Positions 42,846 to 51,035 of a stretch of 64,000 nt of DNA are shown here, piece after piece. Under the pieces are notes generated by a model. That model did not search any database, was not told the DNA's origin, and was given only the letters and a program-made list of their open reading frames with translations. The position numbers and the translations under genes are program-made. This stretch comes from G963665925 sp050596425 (GTDB taxonomy: Bacteria > Bacillota > Clostridia > Peptostreptococcales > Acidaminobacteraceae): contig NZ_CP192292.1 of NCBI RefSeq assembly GCF_050596425.1, positions 2,790,001 through 2,854,000 on the forward strand, written 5' to 3'. Every line of letters begins with the position of its first letter. Position 1 is the first letter of the stretch.

Positions 42846-43250
42846 CTATCTAATACCCTTTATAACTGTTTTAAGTCGAGAAATTTGTGCATTGACTTGG
42901 TCAGTGAGTGCATTGTACTTAATTTGATTTTTTGCAAGCTCCGACATTTCTATATCGACATTGACATTATTTTGATCGGTTCTATAACTTGTATCTGTTA
43001 CCGTCTCAATTCTCGGTGTCAAGCCTTGTGGTCCATTGACAGTCATATGCTTTTCATGTGTTAAATTCATATGCGTTTGGGGACCCACTTGTAAGTAATC
43101 AGACAGTATGCTCTCAAAGTTCACTGTCTGTCTTTTATATCCTGGCGTGTTCACATTGGATAAATTATGAGAAATGGCTTCATTTTTCATCCATGAAGCA
43201 TCCATTGTCTTCTTAAACATATCTATTCTTTGAAAAGATTTAGATAACAT
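42846..43250 (-). CDS. flgB: Flagellar proximal rod protein FlgB
   Basis: 134 aa rod subunit and first gene of the flagellar cluster. N-terminal MDASWMKNEAISHNLSNVNTPGYKRQTVNFE region (about 16-46) with the rod motif NVNTPGYKR, and the C-terminal NVDIEMSELAKNQIKYNALTDQVNAQI helix (about 96-124). SD GGAGGCGG. Preceded within 40 nt by a sigma-28-type promoter. Confidence 0.96.
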   Translation of the reverse strand: MLSKSFQRIDMFKKTMDASWMKNEAISHNLSNVNTPGYKRQTVNFESILSDYLQVGPQTHMNLTHEKHMTVNGPQGLTPRIETVTDTSYRTDQNNVNVDIEMSELAKNQIKYNALTDQVNAQISRLKTVIKGIR

Positions 43251-43280
43251 AGTTCCGCCTCCAATTCAGTCTTTCCATCA

Positions 43281-43308
43281 TTATCGGCAAATTATAAAAA
43301 TATCTTTA
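43281..43308 (-). promoter_or_regulatory. Sigma-28 (SigD)-type promoter of the flagellar cluster
   Basis: TAAA (43308-43305), a 16-nt spacer and GCCGATAA (43288-43281) match the sigma-28 consensus TAAA-N15-GCCGATAA except for one extra spacer base. The -10 box ends 30 nt before the flgB ATG. As sigD is near the end of the same cluster, this would form a positive feedback loop. Confidence 0.6.
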
Positions 43309-43407
43309 GCCCATATTCCTCATGATCCAAAGAAAGGTTTCTTCGCATTCTAAGTTCATAAGTATTTTGTCACTTTCACATGCACATAACTTGCGCATTT
43401 CTCTACA

Positions 43408-43415
43408 ATTATATC
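43408..43415 (-). promoter_or_regulatory. Extended -10 promoter candidate upstream of flgB
   Basis: TATAAT (43413-43408) preceded by TG one base away (TGATATAAT). No good -35 box lies 16-18 nt upstream, so this would be a sigma-A extended -10 promoter, possibly activator-dependent. It gives a leader of about 150 nt before flgB. Confidence 0.4.
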
Positions 43416-43542
43416 ATAGAATTAATGGAAACATGGGAATTTCATGAGATTTTCCAAGCAAAGTGACAATCGTCCTTTCTTATGCCATTTAGGTCACTTT
43501 TTCCACTTTACCTATTGACATTTTAACGATAAAATTCCCGCA

Positions 43543-43557
43543 TTTTTACATAAAATT
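43543..43557 (-). promoter_or_regulatory. CodY-box-like sequence upstream of flgB
   Basis: AATTTTATGTAAAAA on the minus strand matches the CodY consensus AATTTTCWGAAAATT at 11 of 15 positions. CodY represses the fla/che operon directly in B. subtilis and codY is the neighbouring gene. In AT-rich DNA an 11/15 match is weak evidence. Confidence 0.3.
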
Positions 43558-43640
43558 CTCAATTTAACGACAATTCATTTATTAGTTAATTTTATATATG
43601 CTTACAAATTGAGCGACTTGCAAAATTCCATTCAAGACCC

Positions 43641-43671
43641 TTCTTAAATATCCTATATAGATATTTAAGAA
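43641..43671. repeat. Perfect 12-bp inverted repeat between codY and flgB
   Basis: TTCTTAAATATC (43641-43652) and GATATTTAAGAA (43660-43671) with a 7-bp spacer. No T-run follows on either strand. It could be an operator for a dimeric regulator or an RNA hairpin in a long flagellar leader. Confidence 0.55.
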
Positions 43672-43748
43672 TCAATAATTCTATACAGGCTATAGCAAGG
43701 GCATGGATCTGTAATTTTGCAAATGCACAAGTTAAAAACGCTGAAAAT

Positions 43749-43775
43749 AAAAAAAGCCCAGCGCAAGGCTGGGCT
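43749..43775 (-). terminator. Rho-independent terminator after codY
   Basis: AGCCCAGC (minus, 43775-43768) pairs with GCTGGGCT (43762-43755), 8 bp, with a 5-nt loop and a T7 tract (complement of 43755-43749). It isolates codY from the flagellar genes. Confidence 0.93.
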
Positions 43776-43781
43776 CAAGTA

Positions 43782-44561
43782 TTATTTTTTTAGCTTATCA
43801 AGTTCTTCAACAAGTTTGTCATTAAGAATTCTGATGTAAGTTCCCTTCATACCTAAAGAACGAGATTCGATAACACCAGCACTTTCAAATTTACGAAGTG
43901 CATTTACAATAACAGAACGTGTAATGCCCACTCTATCTGCAATTTTACTAGCAACCAGTAGACCTTCATTACCATCTAGCTCATTAAAAATATGTTCAAT
44001 CGCTTCAAGTTCTGAAAATGAAAGTGTGCCGATTGCCATTTGAACAACAGCCTTCTTACGAGCTTCTTCTTCGAACTCTTCACTCTTTGCACGGATAATT
44101 TCCATTCCCACAACTGTTGCAGCATATTCAGCCAGAACAAGATCCTCATCGTTAAATGGACCTTCTTTTCTTGCAATTACAAGAGTACCCAGTCTTTGAC
44201 CGTTGCCAAGGATAGGCACAATCGTAACAATCTTTGAATAGCTGTCAATATCGTTTTTGAAAATTTCAAGCAAGTTGTCTTCCGTGATATTGTACTTCGT
44301 TTCAATAATCTTCAAAAGTTCAAGATTATAAGCTTCTGGGAAAAACTCGATACCAGTTGCTTCTTCAACAATCAAAGGGCTGTCAGCATGATCAAATAAT
44401 GACACACCTAAAACCTTGCCTCTTTTGCTTGAAACATAAACATTGGCTTCAAGGATTTCTTTTAAAATCTCGCATAAATCAGAGAATGCTACTGGTGATT
44501 GACCTGTTTGTTGTAGTATTCTATTCAGTCTTCTTGTTTTTTCTAATAATGTATTCGGCAT
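43782..44561 (-). CDS. codY: Global transcriptional regulator CodY
   Basis: GTP- and branched-chain-amino-acid-sensing repressor, 259 aa. The N-terminal GAF domain (about 1-155) binds isoleucine/valine; the C-terminal winged helix has ASKIADRVGITRSVIVNALRKFESAGVIESRSLGMKGTY-type motif (about 204-245), nearly invariant in CodY. SD GGAGG. It lies 26 nt after topA and before the flagellar cluster; in Bacillus trmFO, xerC and hslVU intervene between topA and codY, and are absent here. Confidence 0.97.
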   Translation of the reverse strand: MPNTLLEKTRRLNRILQQTGQSPVAFSDLCEILKEILEANVYVSSKRGKVLGVSLFDHADSPLIVEEATGIEFFPEAYNLELLKIIETKYNITEDNLLEIFKNDIDSYSKIVTIVPILGNGQRLGTLVIARKEGPFNDEDLVLAEYAATVVGMEIIRAKSEEFEEEARKKAVVQMAIGTLSFSELEAIEHIFNELDGNEGLLVASKIADRVGITRSVIVNALRKFESAGVIESRSLGMKGTYIRILNDKLVEELDKLKK

Positions 44562-44587
44562 TTCGTCCTCCTAAAATCTCACTCAAC

Positions 44588-46669
44588 TCACTGACCATCT
44601 TGTTGTTCTTCAACTGGTCTTTTATATTTACATGTCTTGCTTGAACATTTAATACTATGTTCTTTCTTTGTTTTCTTTTCCACTAGGAATTCTCCACACT
44701 CTGGACATGATTCCCCTGTTGGTTTGTCCCATGAGACAAATCGACAATCTGGGAATGTGTTACAGCCATAGAAAGTTCTAAACTTTTTCGTTTTACGTTC
44801 TACGACTTCACCATCCTTACAATGAGGACACTTAACACCAATTTCTTTTAAGATTGGCTTCGTATTCTTACATTCAGGATAATTAGAGCAAGCCATAAAT
44901 TTACCAAAACGACCATATTTTATAACCATCTTGTGACCGCACTTTTCACAGTCTATATCAGTCTCTTCAGTTAGGTCTACTTTCTCAATATCTTCTTCAG
45001 CGTGACTTAAAAGCTTTGAAAAAGGACCATAGAAATGACGAATGACATCTTTCCACTCAGTTTCACCGTTTTCTACGGAGTCAAACTCTTCCTCCCGATC
45101 TGCGGTGAAGCTAACATTTACTATATCAGAGAAATAGCTTTCCATGATCTCGTTGATGAGTTCGCCGAGCTCAGTTGGTTTTAAAGCTTTCTTCTCCCGT
45201 TCTACATAGCCCCTACTTAGAATGGTTGAAATGGTTGGAGCGTACGTACTCGGACGTCCAATCCCTTTTTCTTCCATCTCTTTTACAAGGGAAGCTTCTG
45301 TGTATCGAGCAGGCGGTTGTGTGAAATGCTGCGTCGGCTCAACTTTCTTAGCCTTGCAGACTTCTCCGATTTCAAGATCAGGTAGAACATTTTCTTTAAC
45401 ACTTGTGTAAGTGTACACCTTAAGGAAACCATCAAATTTTAACTGGGTTCCGTTGGATTTAAAATCATACTCTCCATTTTTCAGCTCTACGCTCACAGAA
45501 TCGAACTGTGCGTTCGACATCCCATGGGCAACAAAACGTTCCCAAATCAGTTTGTAGAGCTTATGTTGATCTTTAGAAAGAGATTCTAAGATTTCATCTG
45601 GCACACGAAGGATAGACGTCGGTCTAATCGCTTCATGGGCATCCTGAGACGACTTCTTATTTGTCTTTTTACGTTCAGTTGTGCTCAGGTAATCTGTAGA
45701 AAAATTCTCTTCAATGAATGATTTTCTTTGGTCACGGGCTTCATCTGAAATACGCGTGGAGTCCGTTCTCATATATGTGATCAGACCCACAGTGCCAGTG
45801 CCTTTGACATTAATCCCCTCATAAAGCTGCTGAGCAATCATCATCGTTTTTTTGGTAGAAAACCCAAAGCGACTTGATGCTTCCTGCTGAAGCGAACTCG
45901 TAGTAAAGCAAGGTTGAGGTGATCTTGTTTTTACTTTTTTATTGATCTTGCTAATCACATAATCGTTCTTGTCAAGATCCGAGAGAATCTTATCAGATTC
46001 TTCTTTATTCCTGACAGGCAACTTACTGCCATTTTTACCTTTAAACTGAGCATCAAAAGTTTTTCGTGATGCGTTCGTCAGCTTGGTATTTATTTCCCAG
46101 TATTCTTCCGGCACAAAGGCCTTGATTATAGCTTCTTTATCGCAAATCATTTTTGTAGCAACTGATTGTACACGTCCAGCACTTAAGCCTTTACGTATCT
46201 TTCTCCATAAAAGAGGACTGATGCCATAACCTACAAGTCTATCAAGAATTCGTCTAGCCTGCTGTGCATCAACAAGATTTAGATCGATTTTTCTCGGTGT
46301 TTTTATTGCAGACTTAATTGCATCTTTTGTGATCTCATGGAAAGATACACGGCAAGCTTCTTCAGGATCAATTTTAAGAAGAAACGCTAAATGCCATGCG
46401 ATTGCTTCACCTTCGCGATCGGGATCGGTAGCAAGAAAAATTTTATCAGCCTTTTTGGCAGCTGTTCTTAGTTCCTTAATAACCGGACCCTTTCCTCGAA
46501 TTGTTATATATGCGGGTTCGAAATCATTTTCGATTTCAATCCCCATTTTACTTTTCGGCAAATCTCTGACGTGACCAATGGAAGCCTTAACCTTATAATT
46601 GCGTCCAAGAAACTTCTCAATTATCTTAGCCTTTGCCGGCGATTCTACAATGACCAGATATTTTGACAT
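44588..46669 (-). CDS. topA: DNA topoisomerase I
   Basis: Type IA topoisomerase that relaxes negative supercoils. From the ATG at 46669 (GGAGG 5 nt upstream) it is 693 aa and starts MSKYLVIVESPAKAK. The toprim domain has the DPDREGEAIAWH metal site; the catalytic tyrosine is in GLITYMRTDSTR (near residue 300). Three C-terminal zinc fingers are visible: CEKCGH...C, CPHCKDG...CNTFPDC and CPECGEF...CSSKTC. An in-frame ATG 15 nt earlier precedes the SD and is rejected. Confidence 0.97.
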   Translation of the reverse strand: MSKYLVIVESPAKAKIIEKFLGRNYKVKASIGHVRDLPKSKMGIEIENDFEPAYITIRGKGPVIKELRTAAKKADKIFLATDPDREGEAIAWHLAFLLKIDPEEACRVSFHEITKDAIKSAIKTPRKIDLNLVDAQQARRILDRLVGYGISPLLWRKIRKGLSAGRVQSVATKMICDKEAIIKAFVPEEYWEINTKLTNASRKTFDAQFKGKNGSKLPVRNKEESDKILSDLDKNDYVISKINKKVKTRSPQPCFTTSSLQQEASSRFGFSTKKTMMIAQQLYEGINVKGTGTVGLITYMRTDSTRISDEARDQRKSFIEENFSTDYLSTTERKKTNKKSSQDAHEAIRPTSILRVPDEILESLSKDQHKLYKLIWERFVAHGMSNAQFDSVSVELKNGEYDFKSNGTQLKFDGFLKVYTYTSVKENVLPDLEIGEVCKAKKVEPTQHFTQPPARYTEASLVKEMEEKGIGRPSTYAPTISTILSRGYVEREKKALKPTELGELINEIMESYFSDIVNVSFTADREEEFDSVENGETEWKDVIRHFYGPFSKLLSHAEEDIEKVDLTEETDIDCEKCGHKMVIKYGRFGKFMACSNYPECKNTKPILKEIGVKCPHCKDGEVVERKTKKFRTFYGCNTFPDCRFVSWDKPTGESCPECGEFLVEKKTKKEHSIKCSSKTCKYKRPVEEQQDGQ

Positions 46670-46702
46670 ATGCACCTCCGGCATAAATTTTAAACATTGA
46701 GT

Positions 46703-46731
46703 ATTATAACAGAAATGTTTGAATAATTCAA
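46703..46731 (-). promoter_or_regulatory. topA(-codY) promoter
   Basis: TTGAAT (46731-46726), a 17-nt spacer and TATAAT (46708-46703), with TG one base upstream of the -10 box. About 33 nt before the topA ATG. codY, 26 nt after topA, may share this promoter. Confidence 0.7.
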
Positions 46732-46838
46732 AATATTTTGCAAAATTAATAATATTCGCACATTATATTTCGATTTATCCACTAGGATGCCCATTTCCGT
46801 TACGCGCTAAACACCTAAAATCTTTTAACGCCAACATG

Positions 46839-46873
46839 AAAAGCGACGCCCATATTTGCTCACCAGGCGTCAC
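46839..46873 (-). terminator. Weak terminator after dprA
   Basis: GTGACGCC (minus, 46873-46866) pairs with GGCGTCGC (46850-46843), 8 bp with one wobble, a 15-nt loop, then TTTTC. About 130 nt after the dprA stop. Confidence 0.45.
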
Positions 46874-46918
46874 ATTGAATAATTATAAACATAAATCAAG
46901 AAAAAATAAAGTAAAGAT

Positions 46919-46934
46919 TTCATGAATTCATGAA
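46919..46934. repeat. Perfect 16-bp palindrome upstream of topA
   Basis: TTCATGAATTCATGAA is its own reverse complement and also a direct repeat of TTCATGAA. It lies about 190 bp upstream of the topA promoter. Possibly an operator; no regulator can be named. Confidence 0.5.
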
Positions 46935-47005
46935 TTTGATGAAATTTTCTCATAACTATATCATAACAAATTAACAATCAATACATACTACCACAGATTA
47001 TGATT

Positions 47006-48079
47006 TTATGCACAAACATATAATCCACCCGGTAGTCTTTTGACTCTACCTTTCACTTCTAGCAAAGTCAGCTGCATCATAATATCATAAACATCCTCAT
47101 CAAGTAAAGAGGAAATTTGATCTGCTGTTGCTGGTTCAACCATAGCAAGAGATTTTTCTAAAGTCGTTTTGACCAGGTCCCCTTCTAAGTTTGATGATTT
47201 TAACTGTATGTTAAGCTCGTTTAGAATATCCTGAACATCACCGATGGGAACGGCACCCTCACGTATGGCTTGTAAAGTTCCCCTTGCCACAGGATTGGTT
47301 ACATTCCCTGGCAAGGCCATAACAAGTCGCCCTTGATCCGATGCTTTTCTTGCTGTAATAAGCGACCCGCTCCTCTCTCCCGCTTCCATAACAACCACAG
47401 CCGTACTCAAACCACTGATAATACGGTTGCGCTTTGGAAAATGGTGCTTCAGAGGTTTTGTGCCTGGCACAAGTTCCGATACAATTAACCCGCCGCTGTT
47501 TAAAATGTCATTGTAAAGTTTGGTATGAACCTTGGGGTAGATAGTATCACAGCCACACCCCAAAACAGCAATGGTTTTTCCGCCTGCTAAAAGAGCTTCT
47601 TGATGGGCTGCGCCATCAATTCCCTTGGCCAAGCCACTGACTATTACAACACTGTTTTTTGCCAAGTCCCCGGCAATTTTCTTTGTCATTTTACAGCCGT
47701 AAGGTGATGGATTCCTTGTTCCTATCACTGCCACATAATGGTCCCATGGCTGAAAAAGCAAGTCTATGTTTCCAAGCATATAGAGGATGGGTGGCGGATC
47801 ATAAATTGATTTTAATTGATCAGGGTATGTCTCATCTAAGTAGGTGAGCATATGGATGCCTTTTTCGCGAATCCTATTTAGCTCTGCTTCTATTTTGTCC
47901 TTGCAACGACTGTTTATCATTAACCGAGCCAGTTTTGCTGATATATTAAAATCTTCTTGCATGGCAATAAGTGATGCCACCCATAGTTTTCTAATATGAG
48001 ACTGAGCGGGGGCCAATTCTTTAATTTTTCTAGGACCTATACCTTCTACTTGCGACAACCAATATACTGCTTCAATCAT
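47006..48079 (-). CDS. dprA: DNA processing protein DprA (Smf)
   Basis: Loads RecA on incoming single-stranded DNA during natural transformation; also found in bacteria not known to be competent. 357 aa. SAM-like N-terminal helices (about 1-60), the Rossmann-like DprA core with VIGTRNPSPYG, SGLAKGIDGAAHQ, GCGCDTIYP and RNRIISGLS, and a C-terminal winged-helix (SSLLDEDVYDIMMQLTLLEVKG, about 318-345). The ATG overlaps the comM stop by 4 nt. Confidence 0.96.
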   Translation of the reverse strand: MIEAVYWLSQVEGIGPRKIKELAPAQSHIRKLWVASLIAMQEDFNISAKLARLMINSRCKDKIEAELNRIREKGIHMLTYLDETYPDQLKSIYDPPPILYMLGNIDLLFQPWDHYVAVIGTRNPSPYGCKMTKKIAGDLAKNSVVIVSGLAKGIDGAAHQEALLAGGKTIAVLGCGCDTIYPKVHTKLYNDILNSGGLIVSELVPGTKPLKHHFPKRNRIISGLSTAVVVMEAGERSGSLITARKASDQGRLVMALPGNVTNPVARGTLQAIREGAVPIGDVQDILNELNIQLKSSNLEGDLVKTTLEKSLAMVEPATADQISSLLDEDVYDIMMQLTLLEVKGRVKRLPGGLYVCA

Positions 48080-49632
48080 AAATGAGCACCCCTCATCCTA
48101 TTTTCAGCCAATCTATACTGAACAGCTTCAGCAATATGCCCCACACCAATGTTGGTCTCATCATCTAAATCTGCAATGGTCCGCGCTATCCTGATGATCT
48201 TATGCTCCACTCTCTTGCTAAACTTGAATGACTTAACACTTGCTTTTAGCATGCTCATAGCCTCATCTTTCATGGGACAGTATGACATAATATGTCTGCC
48301 AACCATTTCGGAATTGAACTGGATATCCTCATTTTCAAAGCGCTTCATCTGGATCTGAACAGCCCTTTGAACCCTTTCAAACATGGTTTGGGAAGACATC
48401 ACATGATCACCGACTGCATCCATATCTGTTCTTTGGACTTCAACCAGCAAGTCAATTCTATCAATCATAGGGCCTGAGAGTTTGCCAAGATAGCTTCTAA
48501 TCTCTCTGTCACTGCATATACACATCTTATCCATACTGTTAGAAAATCCACACTTGCATGGGTTCATAGTTGCTGCCAACAAAACTTTGGCAGGCATACT
48601 CACCCTGGTATGAAGCCTAGATAGATTGACCCTGTGATCCTCTAGGGGTTGACGGAGGGCTTCAATAGTTTCCCGTCTAAACTCTGGCAACTCATCTAAA
48701 AACAAAACACCTCTATGGGCCATGGTCAACTCTCCTGGTTGTGGCTTAACACCACCACCTATCATGGCCACGGTTGTAATTTGATGGTGGGGTTTTCTAA
48801 AAGGCCGTTTAAGTGATAAAAATTTAGTGGAGCATTGGTCTTTTAAATTCTGTATTTTCCTAACTTCCACAGCTTCACTTTGAGTCAATTCAGGTAAAAT
48901 ACTCTCAAACGCTGACAGCATCATGGATTTCCCTGAGCCTGGTGGCCCTGAAAGTAATATATTGTGAAAGCCTGCGGCTGAAATCATCAAGGCCCGTTTT
49001 GCCATTTCCTGTCCCTTAACATCTTTATAATCGACCCTTGCTTCAGCCTGCGACTTTGCATGCATTCTCTCGACTTCTTTTATGGTATTAATATAATGAA
49101 TTTTATACTTTTTATCCGATTTTTTATCTTTTAACAACTCAAGCACTTCTTGAAGAGTCTTAGCACCAAAACACTTAACGCCCTCTACCAGACAGGCTTC
49201 ATTTTCAAGCCCCTGAGGCACGACAACATTTTTTATCCCTTGTTTAGCCACAGCACTGATCATTGATAGAATGCCCGGCACAGGCAAGAGGCGCCCGTCT
49301 AAGGTCATTTCACCGAAGAAAGCTGTATTGACCAGCTGGTTATTTTCGACCTCACCTAAGGCGGACAATATCCCTATAGCCATAGGCAGGTCCAGTTGAC
49401 TTCCGTCTTTGGGAATTTCTGCAGGAATCAAGTTGAGAGTTATTCGTTTAGCAGGAAATCTAAGTCCTATTGATTCCAGGGCACTACGGACCCTCTCCTT
49501 TGACTCTCGAATTGTCTTATCAGGCAGACCGACAATTTGATAGGCTGGCAACCCCTTAGATATATTCACTTCAATTTCCACATGTAGACCATCTATTCCA
49601 TAAACCACAGCTGAATTTATTATCGAGTACAT
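48076..49632 (-). CDS. comM: ComM/YifB family Mg-chelatase-like AAA+ ATPase
   Basis: AAA+ helicase that in Haemophilus promotes branch migration during natural transformation. From the ATG at 49632 (AGGAGG upstream) it is 518 aa and begins MYSIINSAVVYGIDG. ChlI-type N-terminal domain (about 10-125), Walker A GPPGSGKS (229-236), Walker B VLFLDELPEF, and a C-terminal helical Mg_chelatase_C region. Pairing with dprA suggests a transformation or recombination function. The ATG 27 nt upstream lies before the SD. Confidence 0.94.
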   Translation of the reverse strand: MYSIINSAVVYGIDGLHVEIEVNISKGLPAYQIVGLPDKTIRESKERVRSALESIGLRFPAKRITLNLIPAEIPKDGSQLDLPMAIGILSALGEVENNQLVNTAFFGEMTLDGRLLPVPGILSMISAVAKQGIKNVVVPQGLENEACLVEGVKCFGAKTLQEVLELLKDKKSDKKYKIHYINTIKEVERMHAKSQAEARVDYKDVKGQEMAKRALMISAAGFHNILLSGPPGSGKSMMLSAFESILPELTQSEAVEVRKIQNLKDQCSTKFLSLKRPFRKPHHQITTVAMIGGGVKPQPGELTMAHRGVLFLDELPEFRRETIEALRQPLEDHRVNLSRLHTRVSMPAKVLLAATMNPCKCGFSNSMDKMCICSDREIRSYLGKLSGPMIDRIDLLVEVQRTDMDAVGDHVMSSQTMFERVQRAVQIQMKRFENEDIQFNSEMVGRHIMSYCPMKDEAMSMLKASVKSFKFSKRVEHKIIRIARTIADLDDETNIGVGHIAEAVQYRLAENRMRGAHL

Positions 49633-49650
49633 AAAACACCTCCTTCCAGT

Positions 49651-49679
49651 ATTATACATATAACATGATTAATTGTAAA
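49651..49679 (-). promoter_or_regulatory. comM-dprA promoter
   Basis: TTTACA (49679-49674), a 17-nt spacer and TATAAT (49656-49651), 18 nt before the comM ATG. Both boxes are close to consensus. Confidence 0.72.
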
Positions 49680-49751
49680 TATTTGGTATTATTTTTATAT
49701 GCATGTCTTCTCCATTAAGAACAAAACCATGTATGAGGGTGAAATGACAGT

Positions 49752-49790
49752 AAAAAAAGACCAGGCTTTATAACCGCCTGGTCTTTTTTT
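49752..49790. terminator. Bidirectional-looking terminator after the two-TM protein gene
   Basis: GACCAGGC / GCCTGGTC forms the core of a stem extended by A7/T7 tracts on both sides (49752-49766 with 49776-49790, 15 bp in total), with a 9-nt loop. It ends the rimM-side gene group on the minus strand; the symmetry allows function on plus as well. Confidence 0.92.
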
Positions 49791-49831
49791 ACTGGATCCC
49801 TTAAATTTGGAGCATCATTTTTTTACTTGCA

Positions 49832-50341
49832 CTAAGTGTTTTCTATATCCGATTCTCCTGGACCATTCATTAGCTTTTGACGTGACTTCTTTTTTATGCG
49901 TCCCATATCATCAAGTTCAAGAGGTTCAGCCAGATACTGATTAATGGTCTCATGAATTTTCAACTCTTTATTGTTTGCGCTATGAATAACAACTTGATTG
50001 ATAAAAGCCTCAAAATTAGTGATGGTATGCTTTAGCATCTTAAACTCTGTACCATCGGATACGACAACCCATCTGGGATTTTTTTTCGTTCTTGTAATCA
50101 TATCCACTGAGATCCATGGCATTTCCCACTTAATTTTATCACCTACATGATATTCAAGCCCTTTTTTTCCTATTACATACTCTGCCTTATACATTTCATA
50201 AGCATCTTTTAGAAGCAGCAGTGCAAAAACAACAATAATCCCCATCATAATCGGATTGGTCATCACTGTTATTCCAAAAAATATCATCGCTGCAGCAACA
50301 GCAGCTTGAATAATGACTGGTTGCATTTCGTTCTTATACAT
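49832..50341 (-). CDS. Two-TM protein with PH-like cytoplasmic domain, function unknown
   Basis: 169 aa. Two adjacent membrane helices at the N-terminus (about 9-27 and 30-46), then a soluble part of about 120 residues: EYVIGKKGLEYHVGDKIKWEMPWISVDMITRTK (about 54-86) and RWVVVSDGTEFKMLK look like the beta strands of a bacterial PH-like domain. The C-terminus is charged (GRIKKKSRQKLMNGPGE). ATG with GGGGG upstream. Last gene of its transcript, before the terminator at 49752-49790. I do not recognise a named family. Confidence 0.75.
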   Translation of the reverse strand: MYKNEMQPVIIQAAVAAAMIFFGITVMTNPIMMGIIVVFALLLLKDAYEMYKAEYVIGKKGLEYHVGDKIKWEMPWISVDMITRTKKNPRWVVVSDGTEFKMLKHTITNFEAFINQVVIHSANNKELKIHETINQYLAEPLELDDMGRIKKKSRQKLMNGPGESDIENT

Positions 50342-50358
50342 TATATCCCCCGCTTATA

Positions 50359-50715
50359 TTATATTGTGATGTTCTTCATCCACTCAAACTCAATTGTACC
50401 ATCATTTAATATGTCTATTGCAATAAAATCTATGGAAATATCATATTTAAGTATCTTTTTCCTCTTAACATAGGACTGAACTGTTTTCATAAAATGCTTT
50501 AATTTTCTAGGGCTTAAACTCTCAGCCGCCCTTCCGTAATTATGATTCAGTCTAGTTTTGACCTCCACAAAATGATAGGTTTTGTCTGTTTTAGCCACAA
50601 TGTCGATCTCGCCATATCTTGTGTAGTAATTGGTTTCCACAATTTCTAGACCATGCCTTGTCAGATGCTCACATGCAATATTTTCACCGTGTTTTCCTGA
50701 TTTCTGTCTATCCAT
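50359..50715 (-). CDS. yraN: YraN family (UPF0102) nuclease-fold protein
   Basis: 118 aa, the usual length. Motif GKHGENIACEHLTRHGLEIVETNYYTRYGEIDIVAKTD-type (about 7-44) with GEIDIVA and the following FVEVKTR makes the PD-(D/E)xK-like site E...D...ExK. Related to Holliday-junction resolvases; cellular function unproven. 3 nt after flhX, commonly next to rnhB in Firmicutes and many other bacteria. Confidence 0.92.
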   Translation of the reverse strand: MDRQKSGKHGENIACEHLTRHGLEIVETNYYTRYGEIDIVAKTDKTYHFVEVKTRLNHNYGRAAESLSPRKLKHFMKTVQSYVKRKKILKYDISIDFIAIDILNDGTIEFEWMKNITI

Positions 50716-50718
50716 GGC

Positions 50719-51033
50719 CTATACCTTATTATCCATTTTAGCTATAAAGACCAAGACTTCTGCAACGATTTCATAAAGTTCAGGTGGTATTTCTTCACCC
50801 AGTGCCAGATTGTAAAGCTGTTTAGACAACCTCTCATCCTTATAGACTGGAATATCGTGTTCTTCCCCGGTCTTAACAATATTTTCAGCAACAAGTCCCA
50901 AGCCTTTGGCAACCAGCTTAGGAACATCGTCGACACCTCTATTATACTTTAGTGCCGTTGCGACTTTTCGTTGATTCGCTTGTTCATTAGAATCTACTTT
51001 ATCCTGCAGCCCATCGTTTCTTTTCTTTGCCAT
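50719..51033 (-). CDS. FlhX, orphan FlhB C-terminal-domain protein
   Basis: 104 aa resembling the part of FlhB after the NPTH cleavage site (ATALKYNRGVDDVPKLVAKGLGLVAENIVK), without membrane helices or the NPTH motif itself. Family name FlhX/YlqH in Bacillus. Some FlhX proteins can partly replace the cleaved FlhB C-terminus. It follows the FliK-like gene by 2 nt, the same pairing of ruler and switch as FliK and FlhB in the main cluster. Confidence 0.9.
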   Translation of the reverse strand: MAKKRNDGLQDKVDSNEQANQRKVATALKYNRGVDDVPKLVAKGLGLVAENIVKTGEEHDIPVYKDERLSKQLYNLALGEEIPPELYEIVAEVLVFIAKMDNKV

Positions 51034-51035
51034 AG

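Larger units (their letters stand above)
43251..43781. other. Intergenic control region between codY and flgB (531 bp)
   Basis: No gene. AT-rich. It holds, from the codY side, the codY terminator, a perfect 12-bp inverted repeat (43641-43671), a CodY-box-like sequence (43543-43557), three copies of an 8-bp GTCACTTT/AAAGTGAC element (43369-43376, 43460-43467, 43493-43500), an extended -10 promoter (43408-43413) and a sigma-28 promoter (43281-43308). This is the regulatory entrance of the 33-kb flagellar cluster. Confidence 0.7.
46685..47005. other. Intergenic region between dprA and topA (321 bp)
   Basis: No gene. Contains a weak terminator after dprA (46839-46873), a perfect 16-bp palindrome (46919-46934) and the topA promoter (46703-46731). 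The rest is AT-rich with no other structure I can support. Confidence 0.6.

Noticed and set aside
43501..43540. Plus-strand promoter from the TTGACA-like sequence at 43515
   Set aside because: No -10 box at suitable spacing and no plus-strand gene downstream until codY's antisense side.
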